Shown one piece after another: positions 10,173 through 21,129 of a stretch of DNA of 64,000 nt; the first letter of the stretch is position 1; every line of letters starts with the position of its first letter. The stretch spans positions 1,550,001-1,614,000 of the forward strand of contig JANATF010000012.1 of assembly GCA_029449245.1 (NCBI GenBank), in the 5' to 3' direction. The notes under the pieces are model-generated. The model was not told the DNA's origin. It made no database searches and saw only the letters and a program-made list of their open reading frames with translations. Source of the stretch: Mortierella alpina (lineage: Eukaryota; Mortierellomycota; Mortierellomycetes; Mortierellales; Mortierellaceae). The translations under genes were made by a program, and so were the position numbers.

Positions 10173-12083
10173 TTAAGCCTCGGTGGTAGCCTCTCCAGCC
10201 TCTGGGGCATCTGTTGGGGCGGGAGCGGCTGTTTGTGCAGAAGCATCATCGAATCGTAGATGTCGTGTCCAATTGCAAAAGAGCCAGAGAAGCATAGATA
10301 AGTTGGTAGAAAAAAAAATAGAGACAGTGGTTAGATCTTGCACTCAATCGATATAGCAATATGATGAACCGTCATATCCGCAAAGCTACGTTACCATCCT
10401 GCATGTCCGAGGTCCAGAGAGTCAGGTTGTCTCTCAAGAGCTGCATGATCAACGTCGAGTCCTTGTAGCTGTCCTCGCTCAGGGTATCCAACTCGGCAAT
10501 GGCATCGTCAAAGGCCTGCTTGGCCAAGTGGCAGGCGCGGTCGGGCGAGTTCAAGATCTCGTAGTAGAAGACAGAGAAGTTGAGGGCCAAGCCGAGGCGG
10601 ATGGGGTGAGTAGGGGGGAGCTCAGTGATAGCAACATCCGAGGCAGCCTTGTAGGACTCCAAGGACTTGTCGGCAGCATCCTTGCGCTTGTCGCCGGTGG
10701 CGAACTCGGCGAGGTAACGGTGGTAGTCACCCATCATCTTGTGGTAGAAGACCTTAGACTCGCCCATGCCAGCGGAGGGGATCAGGTGCTTCTCAAGAAC
10801 GTCGAGAATGTCATTGCAGATCTCGGCAAGCTCCTCCTCGACCTTGGCGCGGTAGGTCTTGATCATGGCGACGTTGGACTCTGAGCCCTTAGACTCCTCC
10901 TTCTGCTCGATCGAGGACACGATGCGCCACGAGGCACGGCGGGCACCAATGACGTTCTTGTAGGCGACCGACAGCAAGTTGCGCTCCTCGACGGACAACT
11001 CCGTGTTGGCAAAGGCAACCTCCTTCATGTTCTTGACCATCTCTATTTAATATCACGGAGGGAGATGCACCATGATTAGAGATCAAGAGACAAGGTGTGT
11101 GTATGTGCGTATGTGTGTATTTGTGTGCGAGCGGCCGTGGGTGTGATATTTCAATGAGTGCGTGTTTGTGGAGTGTATGCTGTGTGTGTGTGTTGTCAAA
11201 CGAGTGCGTATATGAACAGCAGCTCTGCTCACAGCTCCGCTAACACACTTCAACCCCACCCAACTTTCTCCCTCAGTCGTTGTCCCGCCCACTAATATAT
11301 CCTGACCCTCTCACAGCAATAGAAACGGATAGAAATAGTCTTCTTTTTCACGCTCTCAACCACTCTCCGCTTCCCTCTGCTCTGTGACGTGGGGAGGGAC
11401 TGGGAAAGATAAAAAAAAAAAAAAAAAAAAAGAGGGGAACCAGCTGACGGCCTGACCTGGACCCACGCAGCAGCGTGCTGCAGAAGGGAGGAGCTCTGAA
11501 AAGCTGCGGGGGCAACCAGGAAGGAAACGCGCACTCACAACACGCCATGTCCCACTTTTCAACGCGATCACTCATGAGGACGTCCAGTGCTGAAATGTCT
11601 GTGCTGCCGAATCGCGTGCCTCGCCAATTCAGCCGTTGTACCTCAAACCCACACTTTCTCTTTCTCATGGTCATCATCTCTTTGAAGCCGTACTCCACTC
11701 CTATCCCGTCCCATTTTCGACAACTGCGGAGACTCAGGCACGTCTTATAGACTGGCGGCGTTTCCGGATATCCCTCACGAGTCAAAAGACAAAAGCAACC
11801 ACAAACACGCACACAAAAGGAAGAGGAGAATACGAAAAGAGCAACAGGGCGTCCCAGAGAATGTGATCCTGCGTGAGTGTTACTGCCGCTCCCTCGACGC
11901 GGTCATGCTTTGCGCTATAATATCGTTGCATGCCACGAGAAAAAGAGACAGCAGCAAAACGCAGGGCAAGAGTTTCTTTTTTTTTTTTTTTTTTTTTTTG
12001 TGGGTCGTACCTTCATAACGCTCAGCCTGCTCAGCGAGCTTGGCGAGGTAGACGTGGTTTTCGCGAGTAGGAGCTTCGGCCAT
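10173..12083 (-). CDS. 14-3-3 protein
   Basis: Exons 12083-12011, 11042-10395 and 10228-10173 join in phase (258 aa). The N terminus reads [26 protein letters not shown] across intron 1. The rest shows the 14-3-3 signatures: [21 protein letters not shown] with its phosphopeptide-binding Lys/Arg, [15 protein letters not shown], and the final helix [12 protein letters not shown]. The tail encoded by exon 3 is [18 protein letters not shown], the usual variable acidic end. The product is a cytosolic dimer binding phospho-Ser/Thr clients. Intron 1 is long (968 nt) with an A-rich run right after the donor and a T21 run further in, on the sense strand. The tail acceptor (CAAACAG) was chosen because it is the only one that keeps frame. 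Confidence 0.95.
11043..12010 (-). other. Long first intron of the 14-3-3 gene
   Basis: 968-nt GT-AG intron, by far the longest in the window. The sense strand has a run of about 23 A at 11999-11977, only about 10 nt inside the donor, and 21 T at 11431-11411. It contains no convincing ORF. Introns of this length close to the start codon often carry transcriptional enhancer function, which is inference here. Confidence 0.75.
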
Positions 12084-13016
12084 TGTGATATCGTTGCTTT
12101 AAGGGTAGAGGAGAAGTAGTAGCAAGGAGAGCGAGAGCGATAGAGATAGAATGTGTGGACGGAGTGGATGAAGAAGACAATAGAGAGATAAGAGAGGAAA
12201 AAAGAAAAAAAGAAAGGAAAAGAAGGCTTTCTCCCCAGCCGTCTGCTCGCGCTACTAATCCTTTCTACCAAAGCCCTTGTCTCCCGCCCCGTTACCCTTA
12301 ATCTCGGCAAGGACTGCTTTTTCAAGCTATGATCGCATGTCTTGCGCACAAATATCTCGTCACTTGGTCTGCACTTGGACAGGTTCCAGCTCCATTCCTG
12401 CGGCGAACTAAGGGAGGGTGGGGGGGGACCAAGGAAAAAACAGAAAAAAAAGCAAAAAAGAAAACGAGGGGAAGGGGAAGGGGAAGGGGGGAAGGGAGGA
12501 GGAGGAGGAAAGATGATGGAAATGAGTAGCAAGATAGCATCCGTGCAACCAGGGCGCCTTGCGAGCACACAGACTGTGTTATGTAGGAGTGTGGATGATC
12601 CAGCGCATAGAGCCGAGGAGTCACCTCAACGGGGAGCCACTCTCGGCTCATATCGCCTACGTACAAAAACCTGGCTTTTTGCCGAGGTTTATCCTGACGT
12701 GAATGACAAAGAAAACAGTGCAAATATCTGGGCGTCTTTGGATGCCGTTTGGGAATACATGTAGCCCTTCAAGCGTGATCCAGGTGCCGACCATCCAACT
12801 CATATCAGAAGGATTGCATGGATTGCATATAAAGAAGGTGCGAGTCGCCAACCCTTGTAAAATCAAACATAAACAACCCAGTCCCATTGTCCCACACAAG
12901 CCTCCCGGGGGTTTGGCTATGGCACTCTGTTGAAAAGCGATCAACCAATCCGTTCCTCAGATTCTGATTCCTCCCATCCCATTTCGACAGACGACGAAGG
13001 AAAAGGAACAGACACG
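12084..13016. other. Divergent promoter region, 14-3-3 / uS9m
   Basis: About 930 bp. On the 14-3-3 side it is CT-rich in the sense direction. A purine-rich stretch (GAGGGGAAGGGGAAGG, about 12467-12510) lies in the middle. No gene is supported. Confidence 0.5.
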
Positions 13017-14097
13017 ATGCTCTCTTCACGGACATTGGCAAGGATCGCTGTCGGTGCTGTGCATTCGGCTCTTCGCACGCCTGCTCCTACAGCAGCAGCG
13101 GTAGTAGCACTCTCCACACCAATCCGGTCCATGTCGAGCGTGAGCCAGGAACAGCCCATTAGCGGTTACCAGGCCCTCAGCGGGTTCCAGAACAAGCCCG
13201 CCTCACCTTCATACTTCACCACCAACCCCGTCTACAATGAGCTGATTGTCAACCTGGATTACACTTACCGCCAATACCGACCTATTTCCAAACCCTCAAA
13301 GACAGCTGTGCGTCCCAACTGGCTCGGAAAGGAGGCCTTCACGGCGGCTGTGGGCGTGGATGCGCTAAAGACATCGCAGTATCGTTTGATTGTCTCCAAG
13401 CTCAACCAGCTTGCGACCCTCACCCCTCGCCCCGCGCCTGTCGATGCTCTTTTCGCCCAATTTGCCAAGACAGAGGAGCAACTGACTCAGAAGGCCAAGC
13501 TGAGAGTTGTGGATCATCTTGGACGTGCACTGGCCACTGGACGGAGAAAGGAGGCTAGCGCTAGTGTTTATGTCGTTGAGGGAGAGGGCAAGATCCAGGT
13601 TAACGGACAGGAAGCTTCCGAGTACTTCAACAAGTCGCAGGATCGGGAGTCGTTGTTGAAGCCCTTTGAGGTGACCAAGCTGCTCGGAAAGTACAACGTC
13701 TGGGCCTTGGTTCAAGGAGGTGGCACCACAGGTATGAGAAGATTCGAGAGAGAGAGAGAAAAACGTCAAGAGACTCGTTATGAATCGCGCAAGGCTGATC
13801 CTCGGTGTCGTTTTTTTTTGTGAACGCGTATCGCGATCTTTTAGGTCAAGCAGAGGCCATCTCGCTTGGCATTGCAAAGGCTCTGTTGACACACACTCCA
13901 GAGCTGAAGCCTACACTTAGAAAGGGTAATTCAAGTGCACTTCGAACGCGCCCCCCATTGGTTCTATCTATAATGTATTAACATTGCCATTTCTCTGCAC
14001 TGTAGCTGGCTGCATCACGCGTGATATGCGTGTTGTGGAGCGTAAGAAGCCCGGTCAGTACGGAGCAAGGAAAAAGTTCCAGTGGGTCAAGCGTTAA
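13017..14097 (+). CDS. MRPS9: Mitochondrial small-subunit ribosomal protein uS9m
   Basis: Exons 13017-13731, 13845-13925 and 14006-14097 (295 aa). The start at 13017 opens an Arg/Ser/Ala-rich mitochondrial presequence (MLSSRTLARIAVGAVHSALR). The C-terminal half is the uS9 fold: ATGRRKEASASVYVVEG, KIQVNG, LLGKYNVWALVQGGGTTGQAEAI, GIAKALL, and the end ERKKPGQYGARKKFQWVKR. The terminal KR reaching the P-site tRNA is conserved in the family. The N-terminal extension (residues 40-160) is usual for fungal mitochondrial S9. An earlier in-frame ATG at 12930 was not used because it would place a polar stretch ahead of the presequence. Confidence 0.94.
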
Positions 14098-14409
14098 GCA
14101 GGATGATGGACGGTATAGTGAGCACGATAGAGGTGGTTATGAGCATTCAGCAGACTATTGTAATACACCAACGCATATTTTTTTTGTTATTACGGAATGA
14201 TTATGAATGAGCACATTGGGTGACAGACAGGTAGTGAGGATGTGGTGAGGATGTGGTGAGGGTGGGCGATATCAAAGATCCAGCAGCGGATCGGTATATG
14301 AAAACGAAGAAATGCGCGCACCAAAAACAATAAAAAGTAATTTTTAGTTCTCTCGTCTCAACCTCTTTCCCAACCTCGCTGCCACACGACACATCCCTCG
14401 CTGCCACAC
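14098..14409. other. Intergenic spacer, uS9m to SGNH-like gene
   Basis: About 310 bp. A direct repeat of GAGGATGTGGT occurs at about 14238-14260. No gene is supported; it should hold the uS9m 3' UTR and the next promoter. Confidence 0.5.
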
Positions 14410-15803
14410 ATGGAAGCCGTCAGCTCGCTCTTTCGGATGGTCAAGGTCTTCTTGACCGTCTGTTCCTTCTATGTAAAACTCGGATTCATCCACCTTGCAC
14501 GGGTAAGCGGATCAGCAACACAGTGACATCGTGCATGTCGCGCCTGGGTCCCTGGGCACATGGCCCAGACTCGACCAACCGACTAATTGCAACCGAAATT
14601 CTCAGTGGTATGAGCCTGCACTACGCACAAAAGGCAAATACAACCATTCCATCGTGGTACTAGGTAAGATAGTCGCCACGAGCCCCCATCACCAAAGACC
14701 AGACCGAGCGAGTAGTTAAATTAATATCGGTACACAATGCGCTTCGCATAGGAGATGACCATGCACTCGGAGTGGGTGGCTACAGCACTTTCAGCGCTGG
14801 ATCAGGTGAGGAAGTCTACCAGTATTGTGGTGCCGCTGATCGAGTGAGAGAAAGGATAACCACATGTGTTTTTTCTAACCGTCTCTGCCTTCGTACGCTC
14901 TCTTGCTTGATTAGGTATCGCTAGTAAACTGGCCAAGGAATTGGCCAAGGAGGCTGCTATTCGTCAGTCATGGCAGATCTATAACCGAGGCGAATACAAG
15001 ACATCAACTGAGGACTGGCTACTCCCTGCAGACTCGGTATGTCGCGTCGGTTTCTGGAGGAAAGGACCTGAAGGCGCTGGTTAACCTAACAGCTATGTGT
15101 CGTTTGTGAATAGAAACGAAAAGACAAGCCGGAGCTCTTGAGCAAGGTCATCCAGGACCCCAAGTATATGAGAGCAGAAATTGTGATCATCATGCTCGGT
15201 TCTCAAGATGTCCTGTACGTTGACTGCCTCTCTCTCACTTCTGCTCGATATTGCATGGATTCATTTGCTGTGGAAGAAAAATATACTAAACCTATATTCC
15301 TATTTCCTATCGTTTAGGAAAAGAGACCCTACAATCACTCCTCAAGATACCCTCCGCAATATTGAGTTAATTTGCCAGGCGCTGAGGAGGACTGGCAATG
15401 GCTCAAAGTCGATCTACTTGTGCACCATACCAACTGCTGGGGATGATACCTTCTTGACCGAGGAGCAGAGAGCAGACAATCTAATGAGAAACCGGCTGAT
15501 CCAGGACTATGTCAAAAAGTACGATGCCGCTTCACGCTTCCATGGTTGTCTAGCACAAAATGTAGCATGACTGACATCTTGCCTGCCCAATAATGTTCTA
15601 GGAATGAAGAGGGCGTCCTCGCGGGACTCGAGATCGATCTGGCTAGCAACTTCGAGATGAAGCGCAGGAATCTGTACTGGCAGGACGGACGTCATTTCAG
15701 TGATAACGGATATGGAAAGATAGCCAAGGATTGGATACCTATCATTCGCCCCGACATGGTCAAGCGAGAGTTCCTCTTGTTCCGATCAGACCTTGGGCTT
15801 TGA
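14410..15803 (+). CDS. SGNH/GDSL-fold hydrolase-like protein lacking the nucleophile Ser
   Basis: Seven exons: 14410-14502, 14606-14663, 14752-14805, 14915-15036, 15114-15214, 15318-15518 and 15602-15803, all in phase (276 aa). An N-terminal hydrophobic segment (VKVFLTVCSFYVKLGF) suggests membrane association. The fold is recognised from block I IVVLGDDHALGVGG, block III IVIIMLGSQDV and block V QDGRHFSDNGYGKIA, with the DxxH dyad in DGRH. In place of GDS the protein has GDD, and in place of GxND it has GSQD. Two of the four SGNH residues are therefore changed while D and H remain. The GDD codon is created across an intron (G/GA GAT GAC); no alternative acceptor restores Ser. It could be a pseudo-hydrolase or use another chemistry. 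Confidence 0.7.
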
Positions 15804-15918
15804 TAAGCAAAACACACATATAAGCCAGTGAGAACGAGTTCACACGCGTTTCAGAACACTCCATACAAATTCCAAAAAAAGACTTGTCGATACTTTAATG
15901 CTGGTGCTGTAAGCACGC

Positions 15919-17010
15919 CTATTTTCCAGCATTGTTCAGCTTCTTGACCTTGTAGGGCTTTGCACGCTCCTTGCGCGTCAATGCCTCCGGATCGTATGGG
16001 CCGCGGGCTGCTTTTGGTTCTCTGACAATCTCCACGTTCCGATCTTTCCACTGACTTTTCCTCAACTTGATGGGTCGATTTCCAACATATTTACCTGTTA
16101 TAATCAAAGAGAGATTAGCGATCGTGTCAGAATCCTCATTCGTGAATCGTTGAGTCTTCCGTTACGAAAGGGTCGTAGGTGTCCAGCAACAGGGCACTAT
16201 ATTTTTACCATTCATTTCTTTCCAAGCGCGTGCAAAGTCGTCTGGTTCCGCAAAACTGATGAAGCCATAGCCCTTGCTCTTTTGAGTCCTCTTGTCGCGG
16301 ACGACCTTGGCCTTCAAGAATGACGGGTATTTGGAGAAGGTTTTTGTCAGCAGCTCGTCCGTCACCTCATTTCCCAAATCTCCCGCAAACAGTCGAAAGT
16401 CGTCTATGAAAAGGCAAGTGGGAGAAGGATTAGCCTATTATTGTCTGAAGATTGTGCGTAGATACAAATCAACCTGTTTCTCGGCAACGTTTTCCATGTT
16501 GGCTCAGCCCTTACTCTCGTCAAACTCCAGTAACGTGGGATCCTCCCATGTGAGTCCTGCAGCCTTTCGAATCACTGTTGCTGCAGCCTTTGCCTTGGCA
16601 GCTTTTTCCTCTTCCTCTGCTTTTGCAGCTGCAGCTGCAGCCTCCTCCTGAGCCTTCTTTGGGTCCACAAAAATCTTGTTAAGATCTTCATACTCGTTGT
16701 TGTAGGACTGCTGGCCACTATATGATCTCGCCCCTCCGCCACCATAGTATCCAGAGTTGTTGTTGAGGCCGCGTGGCCCTGCCGTGCTGTAAGGTGCTCC
16801 TGTCGGGTTTGGTATTGATGCTCCTGATGCGTAAGCTGGCTGGTGTGGTTGCTGGTATTGAGGATAGGCTACAGGAGCGGGAGTAGGCGCGGCTGCCGCC
16901 AAGTAGGATGGGTCCATGACGTACCCCATGGATTCCCAGTAGGCAATCTCTTCTGACGTGTACTGAGGCGCGGGTGCTCCTGTTCCTAGTGCCTCCTGAT
17001 TGTATGACAT
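15919..17010 (-). CDS. RBM42: RBM42-like RRM protein
   Basis: Exons 17010-16515, 16403-16209 and 16094-15919 (288 aa). The N-terminal 140 residues are Pro/Ala/Tyr/Gly-rich (YWESMGYVMDPSYLAAAAP). A charged helix follows (PKKAQEEAAAAAAKAEEEEKAAK), then LTWEDPTLLEFDE. One RRM starts with FRLFAGDLGNEV (RNP2) and contains KSKGYGFISFAEP (RNP1). It ends YVGNRPIKLRKSQWKDRN, the diagnostic RBM42 junction. The basic tail is KERAKPYKVKKLNNAGK. RBM42 family proteins are nuclear splicing-associated RNA binders. Both introns interrupt the RRM region. Confidence 0.92.
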
Positions 17011-18126
17011 TGCTGCTTCTGTGAGTCTGGTGAAGGATTTGTGAATGTCTCCTTGTGCCTAGCTGTTGGATGGTATGTAATGAAGGTCGAAGTCAAAAGA
17101 TCGTCCATCGAGTATAAAAGGGCAAAGCCACCTCAGACACTGTTGAGAGGCATCATGGATCGCCCTTCAATGTCCGACTCGAGCAGCGTGGCAACTATAA
17201 AACCACACACCGAGGGGCCTCGATGCTGGCGCTACTGTTGAGTACTGTACGCCATTGCATGCCCGTCGCCATGAAACATCCAAGGTTGCACAACAGAGTC
17301 AGCGGAGGGATGTTTGTACCGTAATATATTCAAGTGGACTCTGACCCGACGCGCTTGGAGCATGTTTTTTTTTTTTTTTTTTTTTCTTTTTTGGCGTGGG
17401 AGAAGCAGCACTTTAGGATGAGATGACGAGCGCTTGCATTGACGACTTTGTTTGCCTGCGTCGTCCTTGTCTCGCATGGTGCCGAATGTGGGAACGGGGC
17501 ATCGATGCGCACCATATCCTGCACAAAAGAGAAAACGAAAGGAAAATGTGGACAGCGTACAAGCAGACGAGCAGACGAGGAGACACAGAGTGGAACACAA
17601 AGAGGTCGCGAGAGTGTGTTTAAAGTTGAGCGTGCCGATGGGAACATTGCACAGAGACGCAAGGGTTGTCTTTATCGCATGATCGCCTATGGCCCTTTGA
17701 TGCATTGCACCCGAACGCGAAGAGTATCAGCCAAAAAAAAAAAAAAAAAAAAAAGATTTCGCTTTCCTCTGCCTCTCTCTCTCGTTGTCTGTCTGTCTCT
17801 TCGTCTCTCTCTTCTCTACTCGACCTACAAACCCCCTGCCCTTTCTTCAACCCCAACTCCCATTCCTCCCATTCCTCCCATTCCCCATCCAACTCCCGTT
17901 CCTCTCGTTCCGCGCCTCTCTCGTGTCTCTCGTGTCTCTCCCACTCCACTCACTCGCCCGCTCCTCTCCTCGCTGCTCTTGTTTCTGCAGCTAACGTGGA
18001 GAATAGCCACCTTCTCGCAGCTCTAGTTGTCTTCTAGCCCAGCTCTCGTCCTCCGTGTGGGGTCCGCTGCCTCTCGAGTCCCCTTCCAACCGCCCCTCGC
18101 CTTTCTCCAAGACCGCATATTCCACC
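17011..18126. other. Divergent region between RBM42-like and kinase genes
   Basis: About 1.1 kb without a gene. It contains two TATAAAA elements on the plus strand (17113-17119 and near 17195), a T21 run (17365-17385), an A22 run (17733-17754) and a long CT-rich segment (17755-18000) leading into the kinase start codon. The CT-rich segment probably is the kinase core promoter and leader. Confidence 0.5.
17755..18000 (+). promoter_or_regulatory. CT-rich promoter/leader of the kinase gene
   Basis: A strongly pyrimidine-biased stretch (CTCTCTCTCGTTGTCTGTCT, CCCATTCCTCCCATTCC and similar) ends about 125 bp before the ATG at 18127. Such CT blocks mark transcription start regions in many filamentous fungi; the role here is inferred from position. 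Confidence 0.4.
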
Positions 18127-20103
18127 ATGTTTCCGACCGGGAACTACTTTCAGACCAGCAACTACTCAAAGACCCTCGATATGGCTCCAAGCCTCACCCA
18201 CTCAGCCATGTCGACCCACTCCGATGGGATGGACTTGGACTCTAGACCACTGGAAGCCCATCAGTCAAAGATCCACCATTACGGTGTCGACGTCGATGTT
18301 GATCAGCTGGAGCGTCAACGCATGTATCTGCAGCAGGTTCCACAGCAGCAGCAACAGCAGCCCTACATGCCAATGCCCTATCCCCAACAGCAGCAGCAAC
18401 AGCAACAGTATCAACCTCCACAGCAGTTCCGGTATCAACAGCAGCAGCAGCCCGCTGGACAGCAATCTCAACAACCACTCCAGTACCTGCAGCAACAGCA
18501 ACAACAATTCCAGCGAGAGCAGCAACATTATGCCCCGGGCCAGCAACTTCTCAGCCCTCCCAGCCAGACTACCCCGGGCAATCACACAACCAACTGCCAC
18601 CTTATGACCCCATCGACTGGTCGCTCAGAGACAGAGATGCCCAGCCTGGCCTTCACGGACGGCAACTCGACCGAGTCCCAGGCTCTGCAGCTGGAGCCCT
18701 GTCTAGCGCCACCCTCTCCCGCACCCTCATTATCACCCCAGGCAGCAGACAGCCCCGAGGCAACTGACAGTGACTACTTCCTGACATCAGTGTTAAATAT
18801 GATTGTGCCCAGTGGGATCCCGCCCGTGGCCCTGTACGACTACCATGCTGAATTTACGCAGCGCCAACGGATCGCCAAGGGAGGCAACGGTGAGATTCGA
18901 CGGGCCTACTGGCCGCTTCATCAGAGCTCCGTGATCCTCAAGTGCCTTATCGACACAAAACACACACCCGCAAAGATCGCAAAGCTCTTTGACAAAGAGG
19001 TAATAATAGGTCGGAGTAACCCTACCGCGCGCGTGTGCCTCTCAATTTCCTTTTTCTAAAGTGCGTCTTTGCCTTTTTCTTTTCTTTTCTTTTCTTTCCA
19101 GGTCGAGGTGATGAACCAATGTCGACAACATGACAACATTGTGCAATTCTACGGCGTCGCTATCCGAAACTGTGAAGATGAGCGCAACGGTGAGCGGTTC
19201 ATGATCATGCAGTACTACGAGCATGGGGACCTGGTCAAGTTGCTTGACGCCTCGAAGCCGCAGCCTGATCCCCCCACGTTGACCGATAAACTATATCTGG
19301 CCATGGATATTGCCGCAGGTCTTGACCATCTTTTCAGCTGCGGCTTTCATCACGGCGACCTCCATCCAAAGAACATTCTCATTGACCTCCGGAGAGGCCG
19401 CACACCCCTACAGGGTCGATATCTGGCCAGACTCACAGATTTTGGCCTGCGACGGATACGCGACAGCAAGAATGCCTTCTCAAGCCAACAGTTTGGTGGC
19501 GTCTGGCAGTTCATGGCTCCGGAGCGGATGTCCAAGAACCGCCCCAGGTACGATGTCCGCTGTGACATCTTTGCGCTCGGAGTCATTTACTGGTTCATAA
19601 TGGCGGGAAGGTACCCGTTCAAAGATCCCTCGACGTTTAGCCCTGGTGCGCGGGAAGACAGGATCGATGGTACACCTCAGTGGTATCATAATGTGTACAC
19701 GCAGGCATGGAGTGAAGACCCCAATCAGCGCCAGCAGTCTCTTGAGGAAATTGTTCATGTGTTTCGATACAACCTAGGCATCGTGCAGACCCCTCCTGCC
19801 CAGTACCTGGATCCAGACTACAACCGTTCTCAATATCCATCCCAGGTTCATGGACAAGAGGGTTCAATGTATCCTTCCTTCTCGTCTTTGGAGAGCCATC
19901 CCCATCAGCATTACACGGTCAGTTCCGGCGGTGGTTCAACAATCAGAGGTTCACCTCTGCTCACACCAGCCTCCATGTTGACGCCCACTACTTTTAACAG
20001 GCAAGCTTCGCCACAACCGCCTTCGCCCATGTTGACAAACGCGGCTTCGCCTTCGTCAGCCACCCACCGGCAATATATGCCAGCCAGTGTGCATGGCTGC
20101 TAG
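18127..20103 (+). CDS. Poly-Q protein kinase, TKL-like, non-RD
   Basis: Exons 18127-18999 and 19102-20103 (624 aa); the start has a good context (CCACCATGT). Residues about 60-150 are Gln-rich with several poly-Q runs. The kinase domain starts near residue 235: glycine loop IAKGGNGEIRRAYW, strand 3 VILKCL (Lys), helix C KEVEVMNQC (Glu, at the exon junction). The catalytic loop is HHGDLHPKNIL, so the usual HRD is HGD. DFGL, GGVWQFMAPERM and DIFALGVIYWFIMAGRYPF follow. All ATP/Mg residues are present, so activity is plausible with non-RD regulation. The tail is Pro/Ser-rich. It resembles the large TKL-type kinase families of Mucoromycota; the substrate is unknown. Confidence 0.85.
18320..18540 (+). 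repeat. CAG/CAA poly-glutamine repeats
   Basis: Mixed CAG/CAA codon runs encode several Gln stretches upstream of the kinase domain. The codon mixture suggests selection at protein level rather than pure triplet expansion. Confidence 0.85.
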
Positions 20104-20303
20104 GGGGCGCCGTACCCTTTCTATGTCGGTCTGCTGCGTGCATCTATACCCTGCGCGACCCTCCCACTCCTGCTTTACCCGCCGTTGCGCCATGTATAGA
20201 CCTCCCAGATCAAGTCACTCGTGAACACTGTGTATCATATCGTCACACTCATCGCCCAGCATTATATCAAAAAAAAAACTTAATTCTAGTAAATTGCCTT
20301 CAT

Positions 20304-20759
20304 TTAAGTCTGTTTATCCATCCCATAGTTGTCTTCGTCTCTGTCTTCGTCGCTTCCCATGTAGTACTCTTCCCGATAGAATCTGTCACCAGAAATCGCG
20401 TCCAACTTTCGTGAGAGTTCGTCGCCAAAGAACTGTTCGAATCCTGGGCTAAGAGCCATCAAGAGTGCCTCAATGGTCTCGTACAGCTTTCCTGAGCGAG
20501 CCTCTTGCTGCCTCTCAGACAACGCTTGAGCAGCAGAGTCTTCTACCGCTGCTTCTGGTGTCTGTAGAACCCTGAATCCTTGGCCTGTCAATACGATGTC
20601 AACAACGATATTCTCCAATGTCGCAACTATGAAGATCACTGAGAGTCCGTCGTCGTCGTTGCTGTTGCTGTTGCTGTTCTCATCGGTCCTGACCCTGAGG
20701 GGAAATGTGGCAGGGCCGAGTCCAGCAGCATAATGAGTGAGGTCTGGGATCATCTCCAT
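20304..20759 (-). CDS. Conserved-looking acidic protein, function unknown
   Basis: A single exon of 151 codons starting at ATG 20759. The sequence looks like a real protein: an alternating hydrophobic core (GLSVIFIVATLENIVVDIVLTG), an amphipathic helix (LYETIEALLMALSPGFEQFF) and an acidic C terminus (GSDEDRDEDNYGMD), with an Asn/Ser repeat loop. I do not recognise the family. The strand-then-helix order resembles small chaperone-type alpha/beta proteins, for example proteasome assembly chaperones, but no diagnostic motif was found. It is divergent from Rae1, 370 bp apart, sharing a CT-rich promoter. Confidence 0.6.
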   Translation of the reverse strand: MEMIPDLTHYAAGLGPATFPLRVRTDENSNSNSNDDDGLSVIFIVATLENIVVDIVLTGQGFRVLQTPEAAVEDSAAQALSERQQEARSGKLYETIEALLMALSPGFEQFFGDELSRKLDAISGDRFYREEYYMGSDEDRDEDNYGMDKQT

Positions 20760-21129
20760 GGCGCGATGGAACAGGATGCCGCCTTGATGATGGGGGCGAA
20801 GTGGATCTATTGGCGTGATAACAGCAGGACAGCAGAACGGACACCAGGACAGCAGGACATGATGTGACTGCAGGTGAGTTGTGTTTTTCCACTTCGCCCC
20901 TTTCGGCTCGAAAAAAAAATATAAACCTGCCGCTGAGGCCTCGTTGCTCTACTCTTGCCTACACACTCCACACACTCTCTCTGCATCTCTCTTCGTCTCT
21001 ATTCCTCTCTCTCTCTCTCTCTTCGTCTCTCCTCCTCTCTCTCTCTTCCTCTCTCTTCCTCTCCTCTCGCAGTGTTGCCGCCTCTGACATACGCATTTCA
21101 CGCAGTCTACTCTACACTCCACACACACA
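20760..21129. promoter_or_regulatory. Divergent promoter, unknown gene / Rae1
   Basis: A TATAAA (20920-20925) lies 205 bp upstream of the Rae1 ATG. It is followed by a long CTCTCT/TCTTCGTCTCT tract (about 20985-21068), probably the transcription initiation region and pyrimidine-rich leader of Rae1. Confidence 0.5.

Noticed and set aside
12930-13016. Earlier ATG for uS9m at 12930
   Set aside because: It would put a polar, acidic stretch in front of a clear mitochondrial presequence that starts at 13017.
17439-18026. Long open frame across the CT-rich kinase promoter
   Set aside because: Low-complexity Ser/Leu/Pro translation of a pyrimidine tract with no conserved motif.
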